NCBI GenBank assembly: GCA_045568115.1
Contig: JBJLBO010000001.1
Location: 248,001-312,000 of the forward strand
Direction: 5' to 3'
DNA length: 64,000 nt
Origin: MGIIb-O1 sp002457595
GTDB lineage: Archaea > Thermoplasmatota > Poseidoniia > Poseidoniales > Thalassarchaeaceae
Under the pieces are notes generated by a model. That model was not told the DNA's origin, ran no database searches, and saw nothing but the letters and a program-made list of their open reading frames with translations. The position numbers were made by a program, and so were the translations under genes. Of this stretch, positions 1-8,833 are shown in pieces. Numbering within the stretch: the first letter of the stretch is position 1; every line of letters begins with the position of its first letter.

Positions 1-872
1 ACATCGAGGCGTTCGTCGGCAGAGACTGTCGAAAGGGCCTCACTGTGTAGCAATTGAGTATCACGAAGTACCCTCCATGGCGCTACATTATCAAGCCAAT
101 TTGTAGTTTCTCTTGTAGGTTTCACTCCTAATCCATCTAGTGTTGTTTGACCCTTAGAAGAGCGAATTAATTTCCTCAACATATAACGCTCTATTGACTC
201 CGTTTCAACATTAAGTGGTTCAGGACGAGAGTGTAGGAACTTGCGAATATGTAACGTCAATTTGCGCCGAAATTCCGTCTCAGTTGATTCATTAGATACC
301 GGGCCGATTATTGCCCCCATGTCGAAGGGAATCGGCATCTCAATATCACCGGAGAGCAATGATGAATACCCTAATCTGATAACTTTCTGAAGTTCAGTAG
401 TCTCAAAATATTCTTCCTTCTCAGACAGCATCCTCAATGTTCCAGACTTTATTCTCTTTATTGCCACCTCTGGGTCACAATCTACCCAGATGCATAAATC
501 AGGTACTAGAGCTGCTGAATTTATCTGAGCAACCCGGTCAACTCCCAAACCGCCAACCACACCTTGGTAGACGAGTGAAGAGTGAACATTTCTCTCGCTA
601 ACTACAATTCTTCCTTCTTCTAATCTAGGAAGTATCCAACCATGCGAATGGTCAACACGGTCTGCTGCAAATAAACCGGCTTCCTGCTCAGGAGTATGTG
701 TTTGTTGGCGCACTGAATCAATAGCTAGTCTACCTAGAGGATGGTCACGTCTTGGTTCCCCAGTGACCTCAACAGAGGTGAAACAGAATTCCTTCTCAAG
801 GACCTCTGAAACTATCTTTGTTGCTAACCCCTTACCGGAGCCATCTCCACCTTCAATGGTGATTAGATACAT
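1..872 (-). CDS. tmk: Thymidylate kinase (dTMP kinase), 3' end cut by window edge
   Basis: Phosphorylates dTMP to dTDP with ATP in the cytoplasm for DNA synthesis. Reading the minus strand from the ATG at 872 gives about 290 codons with no stop before the window edge, so the C-terminus is missing. Visible motifs are a P-loop (GGDGSGKG, residues 8-15), a TGEPR motif, and a DR motif followed by SERNVHSSLVYQG, which matches the lid and dTMP-binding part of the family. Most dTMP kinases are about 200-215 residues; here the recognisable fold ends near residue 205 and at least 85 further residues follow, of unknown role. The start lies directly beside the stop of the membrane-protein gene upstream (873), so it is probably the third gene of an operon with the glutaminyl cyclase. 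Confidence 0.85.
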   Translation of the reverse strand, partial: MYLITIEGGDGSGKGLATKIVSEVLEKEFCFTSVEVTGEPRRDHPLGRLAIDSVRQQTHTPEQEAGLFAADRVDHSHGWILPRLEEGRIVVSERNVHSSLVYQGVVGGLGVDRVAQINSAALVPDLCIWVDCDPEVAIKRIKSGTLRMLSEKEEYFETTELQKVIRLGYSSLLSGDIEMPIPFDMGAIIGPVSNESTETEFRRKLTLHIRKFLHSRPEPLNVETESIERYMLRKLIRSSKGQTTLDGLGVKPTRETTNWLDNVAPWRVLRDTQLLHSEALSTVSADERLD

Positions 873-1622
873 TCAATCACCTAAGGCGCCATCTGAAAAT
901 CCAAATTGGTCTCTAGTAAGATAAGCTAGAGACATTCCAATAAGTATGAAAAAAGGACCGATGAACATCAGCCCTTGGCTCCATAATCCAAGGTATGCTA
1001 GGAATTGAGTTCGAAAATGGCTCTTTCCATTGTAGGCCTCTACTCCTCCAAAGAGACCTGCAAGTCCGGCTAGAAGTGTCAATGATCCAATTATTGTCGT
1101 AATAAGTACTGAATCCTTTAGATGGCTTTCTCCACGCATATCCACCTCATTAACACCTTCTCCTTCAGTCAGAGTGATAATAATCTGAGCATGATCGCCG
1201 GGAATAATGAGCACTCTTTCAGTGATATAGCCTGATTGTTCAACAATAACTACTGAAGATTCCCGAGCAACTTCGGTAATTGCAAAACGACCTCCTGAAT
1301 CAGTAACAGAGAAACCTATCTGTTCGCCATTTTCATTCTCCAATATCACAGTCACTCCTTCTATCGCGTCACCACCAGAACTATTGTCGACAATTGCAGA
1401 AAATACACCACCATCTACAATGACCAAACCGTCGGAAGAGTCTGTCTGATCGCTTAACACATCACCGATATCTGCTGTAATATGTAGACTTCCAGTAATT
1501 ACTCCAAGGAAACTTCCTAGAATGATAAGTATAGCTCCAGCAACTCGAGTTGCTGGATCTACGGAAAGGTCTTCAAGCCACCATTCGAAACGAGTTCGAC
1601 GGGATTCATCATCTCCAGACAT
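873..1622 (-). CDS. Membrane protein with carboxypeptidase-regulatory-like domain
   Basis: No named family is recognised with confidence. The 249-residue product has an N-terminal membrane segment (about residues 27-47). An extracytoplasmic beta-rich stretch (about 70-155) with the pattern AIEGVTVILEN...TDSGGRF...SGYI resembles a carboxypeptidase-regulatory-like/transthyretin-fold domain. Two or three further membrane segments (about 172-192 and 205-235) follow. This suggests a cell-surface or envelope protein with an adhesive or carbohydrate-binding type domain. It lies between the glutaminyl cyclase and dTMP kinase genes on the same strand, with a 12-base gap upstream and no gap downstream, so co-transcription is likely. 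Start ATG at 1622 has a GGAG-type site upstream. Confidence 0.65.
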   Translation of the reverse strand: MSGDDESRRTRFEWWLEDLSVDPATRVAGAILIILGSFLGVITGSLHITADIGDVLSDQTDSSDGLVIVDGGVFSAIVDNSSGGDAIEGVTVILENENGEQIGFSVTDSGGRFAITEVARESSVVIVEQSGYITERVLIIPGDHAQIIITLTEGEGVNEVDMRGESHLKDSVLITTIIGSLTLLAGLAGLFGGVEAYNGKSHFRTQFLAYLGLWSQGLMFIGPFFILIGMSLAYLTRDQFGFSDGALGD

Positions 1623-1634
1623 ACTCTCCGCTCC

Positions 1635-2711
1635 CTACTCCTCATCGTTCCCTAAACGAGGAGGCTTCTGAGTTTGACGCTTCTTCGATGTCGAAACAAA
1701 AACCAATAATAAAAGGAAGAGAATAGAGAAATAACCTATTTTTGAATTGAAAAATGATTGATTTTGGGAATCAACCTCAAGAATTATCTGACAATTTTCA
1801 TCTAAGTTTTCAAAATCAATACTAACCTCATAATAATTTGACCAATTCTTTCCAGTTATCCAGTATGTCTGTGACTGATTCTCAGGAATGATATTGTCAT
1901 TTCTAGGAGACAGCGCAATTCCATTGAGAACTCCTGAACTTTCTAGTTCAAATTCAGTTCTTAGTTCACTAAAATCCACCTTTTGACAAACATTTCCTGA
2001 ATTTGTATTGATATGGTATAATGAATCATCATACCATCTGTTAGCAAGAACATAAGGGCCATCTAAGCATTCCAATTCATTCCATTTGTCTATGGGACTA
2101 CCAAAGGCTATAATTTCAAGAATTTGAGACGAATTGGAAAAATTAGAGGTGTCAAAATATTGGAGATAAGTAGAACCATCTGAGATCCAAAATCCTTGAT
2201 TAGAACCAGCCATATTCGAACTTTTTGAACTACATAATCCCCATCCTTCTCCAGCATAAGTAAAGTCCTTCAACGGCTCCAATGTGCTCAAATTATAAAT
2301 AAATCCAATCTGTTCTTTCCATGTAAGTTGGTATATTTCACAAGTTGATTTGCTGGCATTGAAATTAGATTCATTTTTTTGATAACAGTGAATTGTCAAA
2401 CCTTCTCCAAAGTGCTCTTCAGAAAGGTTCCACTGCAACTCTACCTCACCAGTACTCATATTGACTATTCTAACACTAGATTCGCCATATAGTCCTGTAC
2501 TCTCATAGAATTTACCATCATAGATTTCTAAACCCTGTGTGAACGCATTCGTATCATGAGGAATAATCGATATAATGTCAAATGAAACTTCTTTCACTTC
2601 TGAAAAATTATCAGATTCATCTTGGGCACTGAAAATAGGAGAGAAAACAGACGAGATAAATATCGAAACTAGGATTATTTGTGATATCTTTGATGAACTT
2701 CTACAGCACAT
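1635..2711 (-). CDS. Glutaminyl-peptide cyclotransferase (plant/bacterial type), membrane-anchored
   Basis: Converts N-terminal glutamine of exported peptides or proteins to pyroglutamate. The body matches the glutamine cyclotransferase beta-propeller family: HDTNAFTQGLEI near the start, then TGLYGESSVRI, FGEGLTI, AGEGWGLC, WNELECLDG, LANRWYDD and VLNGIAL in the family order. The ATG at 2711 (protein beginning MCCRSSSKIS) is preferred over an in-frame start 45 bases upstream, because it puts a signal peptide at the N-terminus. A C-terminal hydrophobic segment (about GYFSILFLLLLVF) followed by a basic tail suggests anchoring to the outer face of the membrane. It is divergent from the metallopeptidase/PKD gene and probably heads an operon with the two genes downstream. 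Confidence 0.8.
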   Translation of the reverse strand: MCCRSSSKISQIILVSIFISSVFSPIFSAQDESDNFSEVKEVSFDIISIIPHDTNAFTQGLEIYDGKFYESTGLYGESSVRIVNMSTGEVELQWNLSEEHFGEGLTIHCYQKNESNFNASKSTCEIYQLTWKEQIGFIYNLSTLEPLKDFTYAGEGWGLCSSKSSNMAGSNQGFWISDGSTYLQYFDTSNFSNSSQILEIIAFGSPIDKWNELECLDGPYVLANRWYDDSLYHINTNSGNVCQKVDFSELRTEFELESSGVLNGIALSPRNDNIIPENQSQTYWITGKNWSNYYEVSIDFENLDENCQIILEVDSQNQSFFNSKIGYFSILFLLLLVFVSTSKKRQTQKPPRLGNDEE

Positions 2712-2718
2712 TATGTTT

Positions 2719-2733
2719 CGGCCCTTTGGGCCG
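2719..2733. promoter_or_regulatory. Perfect 6-bp hairpin in a divergent intergenic region
   Basis: CGGCCC-TTT-GGGCCG, a perfect stem with a three-base loop, eight bases upstream of the glutaminyl cyclase start and about 83 bases before the PKD-protein gene on the other strand. GC-rich in an AT-rich setting. Function unknown; it could be a 5'-UTR structure or an operator. Confidence 0.35.
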
Positions 2734-2815
2734 ACCGTGTCCGAACAGTGCTCCATCGAAGTTAAAGGGAGTTGAAGTAGGGCTTGAACCTGTCTTCTTC
2801 ATGGAGTGACTCATC

Positions 2816-5800
2816 ATGGCCTTATTCATGCGCACCACCTCATCAACAACTTCGTTGTTGTTGGTCATGTTGATGATTGGAGCATCATTGACACCGATGG
2901 TTTCCGCAGATAACGATGAGACTATTGATGAGGATCCAACCTTTACGGGAGACCTTTCCAACTTTAACCCCGAGAAAGAGGGGCATGAATACATCTACAA
3001 CGATGGAGAAAATCCAATATATTCTGCTTTCGGATATCTAAAACAGCAATGGGTAGAAAATGGAAGTCCAAATGCATTTTTCCCATTCTCAGAGGAATTT
3101 CAAAGTTCAAGAGGGAATGTAAGAAACTGCAGTGATCAGTGGTCTGTTGGGGATATTGATACATTTAGCACATCTAACGGAGTCGTTACAGCTACCGTAC
3201 AAAAAATTTCGGCTAATTCAGCCATTTTTGTTGAAGACGGAACGATTATTTCATCTACGACTCTCAACGATATTACTCTAACATGGGAGACTACGATTTA
3301 CCCCACCAACTCGAACTACTTCGGCACAGCTCCCGATGTGGATAATAATTGTCAAATTGAAATACTGATTTTTAATATTGATAATGCAGGAGGGATAGGT
3401 GGATATTTCGACCCCAATGTGGCTAGTCAACGTGAAATTCTATTCATAGATGCTTCCGATCTTAGTTGGAGAAATACAATACTTGCTCATGAGTTTGAGC
3501 ATCTTCTACACAATGCTCGAGATCCTTTCGAATATCTTTGGATTGATGAGGGTGCAGCAGATATGGCCGCCTACTTATGCTTTGGAGTAACTGACACTTT
3601 AGCAGGTCATGCCAATGAATGGTCACAGAACACAGAGATGGGGGTAAGATGGTGGAATCAACGGATTGCAGACTATGGTGGGGGATTCATGTTCTTGATG
3701 TATCTAGCAGATAAATTAGGAGGGGGTAATGCGATTTCTCGTTTGGTAGCAGATGTATCTACTGGTAGTTCAGGCATTGAAAACCTAGCACGGAATCCAG
3801 AACCGGGATCTACTATGATTGGTACTACAATGTCAGATATATTTGCAAATTTTACTGCTGCAGTCACACTAGATAGTTCCCAAGGTGCCTTTGGTTTTGA
3901 TAACATTGACATGTCAGGAGCATGTGTTTCAGGACTAATTTGTCGAGCACAACTTAGCGGCTATAATGATCAGTGGCACAACACATGGACTAGCCCTACA
4001 TATGAATTAGAAGGATGGGGGATGCGGTCCTACAACTTTGCAAGTGGCTCAGGCGCTCCTCTAAATCTAATGGTGCAATCAACACAATTTGGAATTTCTG
4101 GAACAGTCTTAGCTAAGGATTCAGCAACAGGGGCATGGTCTATGTCGCCTTTAAGAATCGATTCAGCAACAGGAGTGGGTACTAGTCTAGTATATGGCTT
4201 CGGTAACACAACAAGCGATGTTTGGGTTTTTGTTTGGTATGAATCTGCAATAGATGATTGTAATTACGCGGATTGTGGAACTTATCCAACAACAGACATT
4301 ACAGTTCTTGCTGAATTAATCACTGATCCTTCTGAGGTCGATATAATTTCTACTGTATTATTTGACAGAGATGGAAACAGCTTAGATGATAGTATAATTA
4401 TAGAAACTGAGGTCATATCAAATGCATATTTTGAAATCGTTGAATTAACATTTGAGGCATTCCTTAACAACACTCTAAAGGACTCCATTAACTTCAACAC
4501 CCCTACCGGAGGTAGTATTGCTACTGTAAATCAGATTTGGTTTACTCCACATCAGAGTGGTGATTGGACATTTGGAGTGAGAATTAGAGATGCAACTGGA
4601 GAAGTAACTGATTCAGCCTTTACTCTTCCAATTCAATTAGCGAACTTAGAACCCAAATCAACAGGTTCAATTTCAACACCAACCACTCAGACATGGCTCT
4701 CTGTTAATTTCTTTGGTGCAGGATATGACACTTGGGGTTTCAGTCAAGAAAATGGTAGCTTCAGTCATAATGAAACTCCTGTATCTTATCACTGGAGTAT
4801 TGGTGAAGATATTGTATCAGGACTGAAGAATCCAATTCATTCATTTTCACAACAAGGAATTTACAACATCAGCCTATTAGTTCTAGACCAAGGTGGTTTT
4901 TACTCAGAACCTCAATTCTGGGAAATTGAAGTTAATGATACCAGTGAGCCAGTTACTGAGATTAGTGTTGAAGGCTCTACAATTTCAGATGAATTGGTTC
5001 TTCTAACTAATCAGAGAGTGCTATTTTCTGCAGAAAATACCATCGATAACGTGCCCCATGACCAGTTGAATTTTACTTGGAATTGGGGTGATGGAAGTGC
5101 AGAAGGTGGTTTGGGTCTTGTAGAAGCAAGCCATTCTTATGTTGATGGAAGTGCAACAGGTATTGTACATACTGTTACTCTTACAGTCAGTGATGGAACT
5201 CATGTGGTAGAAAATCAGATTTATGTTCGTATCCTCAACCGAGTCCCAAGACAAATATTCGATGGAGAACTCCAAACATTCACTCTAACTCCCCTCTCTC
5301 TTCCTGATGTTTTCACTGACGATGATGGCCACATAATTAATTACAAATGGACATTTGAGGAAGGAGTTAATGCTGCTGGAACTAAAATGAATCTTACTTC
5401 CGACTTCTTGATAATTGAATCAAATTCTCAAAATCCATCAGTTGGATGGAAAACACCTGGTTTGAAAAATATCACAATAGAAGTGACTGATGATGATGGA
5501 AATATGTCCTTAGCTATAATCTCAGTTACAGTGCTGAATCAACGACCTGTAGCTATTTTTGCTAGGCCAGCGGATGGCACTGTAGAAACTGACTTCTTCT
5601 TTGACAGCAGCCTATCTTTCGATCCAGATGGTGATACATCTCTACTTTCAACACGTTGGAATATTACGAGTATAGATGAAGAAATAGAGAATGTTACTGG
5701 ATTGCATCACACATTTGATGAACCGGGATTATACACGGTTTCACTTACGGTGATTGATGAAAGGGGAGCTGAATCCGCAACAAAATCATTCCAGTTCAGA

Positions 5801-6907
5801 ATAGAAAACCCATTGCCCGTTCCAATTATCATATTCAAGCAACCAAGTCTAAATGGAACTGTTATGAGTGAAATTCCCGATGAAGGAACAAACATCACTT
5901 GGTGGACTCCTTTCACATCAGAAGGAGGAGCTTTCATCGCACCAAACTGCCCCTTGAATTTTGATGGAACTGCGAGTTACGATACAGATCCTATTTTTAC
6001 AGGTAGAACTTCAACTGAAACTAATGATTCAGATTGGAATGGGATTACTCGCTGGATTTGGGACTTTGGAGATGCCACGCCTCAAATCGAAGGACCTGTG
6101 GTATGGCACCAATGGGAAAGACCTGGTGATTATGTTGTTACACTAACTGTTATCGATGGCTTTGAAGGAGGAGATACAAACACAACAACAACCCTTGTCC
6201 GTGTATCATATGCCCCTATGATACTTACAGAAAATCCAATTGATTTGCCTTATGTAAGCAAAGGAGATTTGATTCAACTCAACTATAGTGCAATTGACAT
6301 TGATTTAGAAGATGGCCTTGATGCCTGGCTTGATTTAGATGATATGGATGACCGAGATGGAGACGGCATCTCAAACAACGACAAGGATTTGTCTCTGACT
6401 TCAGATCTCCAGGTAAATTGGGATCTAAACTCAATGATAGACTCAGACCAAGATGGAGATTATAGAAACGATTTCCTTTGGGGTAATATTACTTGGCAGG
6501 AAACTGGTGAAATTAGAATTGTAATGCAAGTCTGTGATGGTGTTGGAGTTTGCTCAACAAAAGATTTCCCAATAATTATTCTATCAAATAATGAAGACAA
6601 TAGTCCCAAATCTCTCAGAGATTTAACTTGGCAAGATTTAATTCCAAATAGAGACAGTGGGGGCTTACTGGCTCTTGTTGGATTAGTTTTACTTCTTGGA
6701 TGGTTAATAATGCGCCAGAAAGACGAAGAGGAATTAAGTGCAAAGGAAATGCTTGAGACATATGAGGTTCAGGAAGTAGAAGTGGAAGGTGGTTTGCCAG
6801 GAATGGATCAGCATTCACCACCACCTCAGCCAAAGTATCTATCTGCAGAAGAGAGAAGAAGTAAAGACTCTGGTTATGTCAGACCGGTTAGAACTCGGAG
6901 GAGATGA
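2816..6907 (+). CDS. Secreted, membrane-anchored metallopeptidase-like protein with PKD repeats
   Basis: A 1363-residue exported protein. A signal peptide (residues 1-32, cleavage near VSADN) is followed by a zinc-peptidase-like domain with HEFEHLLHN (H225, E226, H229) and a downstream WIDEGAAD (E245). This is a gluzincin layout like that of M30/hyicolysin-type peptidases. Five PKD-like beta-sandwich repeats follow between about residues 640 and 1120, each ending in a VTDDDG, LTVIDERG or LTVSDG type strand. Then come acidic, possibly calcium-binding stretches (DDRDGDGISNND; DSDQDGDY), one membrane span (about 1283-1302) and a short charged cytoplasmic tail. It probably digests proteins or particles outside the cell. 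GGAGTGA lies seven bases before ATG 2816. Substrate cannot be told from sequence. Confidence 0.75.
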   Translation: MALFMRTTSSTTSLLLVMLMIGASLTPMVSADNDETIDEDPTFTGDLSNFNPEKEGHEYIYNDGENPIYSAFGYLKQQWVENGSPNAFFPFSEEFQSSRGNVRNCSDQWSVGDIDTFSTSNGVVTATVQKISANSAIFVEDGTIISSTTLNDITLTWETTIYPTNSNYFGTAPDVDNNCQIEILIFNIDNAGGIGGYFDPNVASQREILFIDASDLSWRNTILAHEFEHLLHNARDPFEYLWIDEGAADMAAYLCFGVTDTLAGHANEWSQNTEMGVRWWNQRIADYGGGFMFLMYLADKLGGGNAISRLVADVSTGSSGIENLARNPEPGSTMIGTTMSDIFANFTAAVTLDSSQGAFGFDNIDMSGACVSGLICRAQLSGYNDQWHNTWTSPTYELEGWGMRSYNFASGSGAPLNLMVQSTQFGISGTVLAKDSATGAWSMSPLRIDSATGVGTSLVYGFGNTTSDVWVFVWYESAIDDCNYADCGTYPTTDITVLAELITDPSEVDIISTVLFDRDGNSLDDSIIIETEVISNAYFEIVELTFEAFLNNTLKDSINFNTPTGGSIATVNQIWFTPHQSGDWTFGVRIRDATGEVTDSAFTLPIQLANLEPKSTGSISTPTTQTWLSVNFFGAGYDTWGFSQENGSFSHNETPVSYHWSIGEDIVSGLKNPIHSFSQQGIYNISLLVLDQGGFYSEPQFWEIEVNDTSEPVTEISVEGSTISDELVLLTNQRVLFSAENTIDNVPHDQLNFTWNWGDGSAEGGLGLVEASHSYVDGSATGIVHTVTLTVSDGTHVVENQIYVRILNRVPRQIFDGELQTFTLTPLSLPDVFTDDDGHIINYKWTFEEGVNAAGTKMNLTSDFLIIESNSQNPSVGWKTPGLKNITIEVTDDDGNMSLAIISVTVLNQRPVAIFARPADGTVETDFFFDSSLSFDPDGDTSLLSTRWNITSIDEEIENVTGLHHTFDEPGLYTVSLTVIDERGAESATKSFQFRIENPLPVPIIIFKQPSLNGTVMSEIPDEGTNITWWTPFTSEGGAFIAPNCPLNFDGTASYDTDPIFTGRTSTETNDSDWNGITRWIWDFGDATPQIEGPVVWHQWERPGDYVVTLTVIDGFEGGDTNTTTTLVRVSYAPMILTENPIDLPYVSKGDLIQLNYSAIDIDLEDGLDAWLDLDDMDDRDGDGISNNDKDLSLTSDLQVNWDLNSMIDSDQDGDYRNDFLWGNITWQETGEIRIVMQVCDGVGVCSTKDFPIIILSNNEDNSPKSLRDLTWQDLIPNRDSGGLLALVGLVLLLGWLIMRQKDEEELSAKEMLETYEVQEVEVEGGLPGMDQHSPPPQPKYLSAEERRSKDSGYVRPVRTRRR

Positions 6908-6908
6908 C

Positions 6909-7826
6909 GTGCAATTAACTTTGAATCGGCTCGCTGCAAGCGGATTCAGTATCGGATTAATTGCCCCTCTAATTGCAATTATGATTGCCAGTGCAACTCC
7001 AGTTGTCGCATCATCTAACGACTGTAATGTCGACTTGAACTCAGGAGTAGACTGGGAAAGACAGGCTCACAAGAAAAATCTTGATGACGACGGGTTCTGG
7101 TTTTTTGAACAGAATCGGGATGATGATCAGGATACTGAGCTTGACTCATTAACTACCGATTTTTACGCAGATGTAGAAATACCAAGAGATGATGGATCCG
7201 CGATAGAAATAGAATTAGTGACTGGATATTCTTACACTTTCTGCATTGAGTTCCATCCTAGTATTCAAAATACTCCAAATATGTCTTCAAAGGGGGACGT
7301 ATATCTACTCAGTTCATCTAATTGGGCGCAGTATAGGAGTGAATATTGGCAGTATAAAGACGGTTGGGGGATTACCAGTGAAGATTTGAACTGGGTTCCT
7401 GTAGAGTGGAGAGACATGGCAGTATTCCTGCCATTTAGAGACACACATGCTTACGAAAATAAACAAAGTGTTTCTTTCTCAACTGCTCTAGATAATGACA
7501 ATTATGGGTGGATTTCTTGGTTTGGAGAACAAGATGATGCTTCTTACTTCTTGGTATTTGATAACTGGAACAATAGCCGGCATGCTGATGCAGATGGAGT
7601 TGATGGAGATATGATTGTCCAAGTTTGGGTAGATGTCGAGGAGAGATTGACTCTTCCTAAATTTACAGCTTACTTGATTGTAGGGATACTACCAATTTCT
7701 TGTATAGTGATTCCTTTGATGTTTCATAGTAAATATCATTCGCATGGAAAAACAATCGAGGAAGAAGAAGTTCAAATGGTTCCGCTTCTTGAAACCGCAC
7801 CTGAAAATAAAGAGAATATTGACTGA
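6909..7826 (+). CDS. Exported single-anchor protein of unknown function
   Basis: No family recognised. The GTG at 6909 is preferred because GGAGGAG sits five bases upstream and because it gives an N-terminal signal sequence (LIAPLIAIMIASATPVVAS) at once; earlier in-frame ATGs would overlap the preceding gene. The roughly 305-residue product has an extracytoplasmic domain rich in Asp, Trp and Tyr (for example NRDDDQDTELD and DNDNYGWISWFG), then a C-terminal membrane segment (about TAYLIVGILPISCIVIPLMF) and a charged tail. It starts one base after the stop of the PKD/metallopeptidase gene and is probably co-translated with it, so it may be a surface partner of that protein. Confidence 0.65.
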   Translation: MQLTLNRLAASGFSIGLIAPLIAIMIASATPVVASSNDCNVDLNSGVDWERQAHKKNLDDDGFWFFEQNRDDDQDTELDSLTTDFYADVEIPRDDGSAIEIELVTGYSYTFCIEFHPSIQNTPNMSSKGDVYLLSSSNWAQYRSEYWQYKDGWGITSEDLNWVPVEWRDMAVFLPFRDTHAYENKQSVSFSTALDNDNYGWISWFGEQDDASYFLVFDNWNNSRHADADGVDGDMIVQVWVDVEERLTLPKFTAYLIVGILPISCIVIPLMFHSKYHSHGKTIEEEEVQMVPLLETAPENKENID

Positions 7827-7829
7827 AAA

Positions 7830-8639
7830 TCAGCAATATTCTAACATATCCCAAGCGATTAACAAATCTGAGGCGTTTATTCTCCCTTGAGATGAAAGAT
7901 GAGATCCCGATTCCATTGTAGAATAGACTAGATTTTGGCTCAATAATGGTGCATGTATACGATTCCAATCCCCACCTGAACCAATACCCATAATTGCAGT
8001 GTTAATATCTGATTCTCTAAGATTCCAAGCCGCCTCGAACAATTTCAATGCTGAGTTTCTACCAGAAGTTGTGTAACACAATTTGATTATTTCCCCAGAA
8101 CCTTCCATATCCTCAATTTCTTGAACGATATCATTAGCACTTTCTGGCTCACGATCTATATGAGCAGACGAGATGATTTTTGTTTTACCATTAGTGAGAG
8201 AAATCAACCCTGCCCGAGTTTTTTTATCGATATCAACTTCCAAGTCGACCCAACTAACTCCACTCTCTATTGCAGCTTGTAAAACTAAAATCCTCTGTTC
8301 TTCTGAGCCCGGAAAGAAACCACCTTGCCGAGTAGGTCGGCAAGTCATCACAACAGGAAGATCAATTCCTCCTTTGAAGGCACTTAGAGCATTGATTAAA
8401 TCAACAGATTCAAAAGATTGAGGTAAGAACTCAGAAGGAATAAAAGTAGGCCTCCTAGCTCTTTTTCCAGACCCCTCATTTTCAGAGATTACAGGATCTG
8501 GTTTCTTTTCAACAACCCATAATTTATCTAAGCGAACTTCGCACAAATCAGCACCCACAGCAGTGGCTCGAGCCGCATCGGCAAGCATCTCCTCAACCGA
8601 ACAACCGGACAGCGTCACGCAGATGGTCGGTCTAATCAT
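7830..8639 (-). CDS. aroD: 3-dehydroquinate dehydratase, type I
   Basis: Third step of the shikimate pathway: 3-dehydroquinate to 3-dehydroshikimate by a Schiff-base mechanism. Type I hallmarks are present in order: an N-terminal ICVTLSG strand, CEVRLDKL, VVMTCRPTRQGG, VDLEVD, IISSAHI with the general-base His, EIIKLCYT with the Schiff-base Lys, and a C-terminal GRINASDLL. At 269 residues it is slightly longer than usual because of an insertion of about 30 residues after EVRLDKL that is rich in charged residues. It ends three bases from the convergent gene upstream. The other shikimate gene in the window, aroA, lies about 6 kb away beyond gyrBA. Confidence 0.88.
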   Translation of the reverse strand: MIRPTICVTLSGCSVEEMLADAARATAVGADLCEVRLDKLWVVEKKPDPVISENEGSGKRARRPTFIPSEFLPQSFESVDLINALSAFKGGIDLPVVMTCRPTRQGGFFPGSEEQRILVLQAAIESGVSWVDLEVDIDKKTRAGLISLTNGKTKIISSAHIDREPESANDIVQEIEDMEGSGEIIKLCYTTSGRNSALKLFEAAWNLRESDINTAIMGIGSGGDWNRIHAPLLSQNLVYSTMESGSHLSSQGRINASDLLIAWDMLEYC

Positions 8640-8798
8640 TCAGCCGCGCGACCATCAGATTCTGTTTAATCATATTGTGTCGGAAAACCCTACTTCTGGA
8701 GAGATGGATTGCATCAAAATAGAACAAATTCAGTATTTATCAGACTCTCTCTCAGGAGTATTGATTAACCCCCTATGAGCACCAATAAGGGTACATCC

Positions 8799-8823
8799 CT
8801 GAGGGTTCCTACGGAACCCTCAG
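8799..8823. promoter_or_regulatory. Strong 11-bp hairpin immediately before gyrB
   Basis: CTGAGGGTTCC-TAC-GGAACCCTCAG is a perfect 11-bp stem with a three-base loop, ending ten bases before the gyrB start. It would lie in the gyrB leader RNA or at its promoter. In bacteria gyrase genes respond to supercoiling, but nothing here proves that role. Confidence 0.5.
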
Positions 8824-8833
8824 AGAAATTGAG

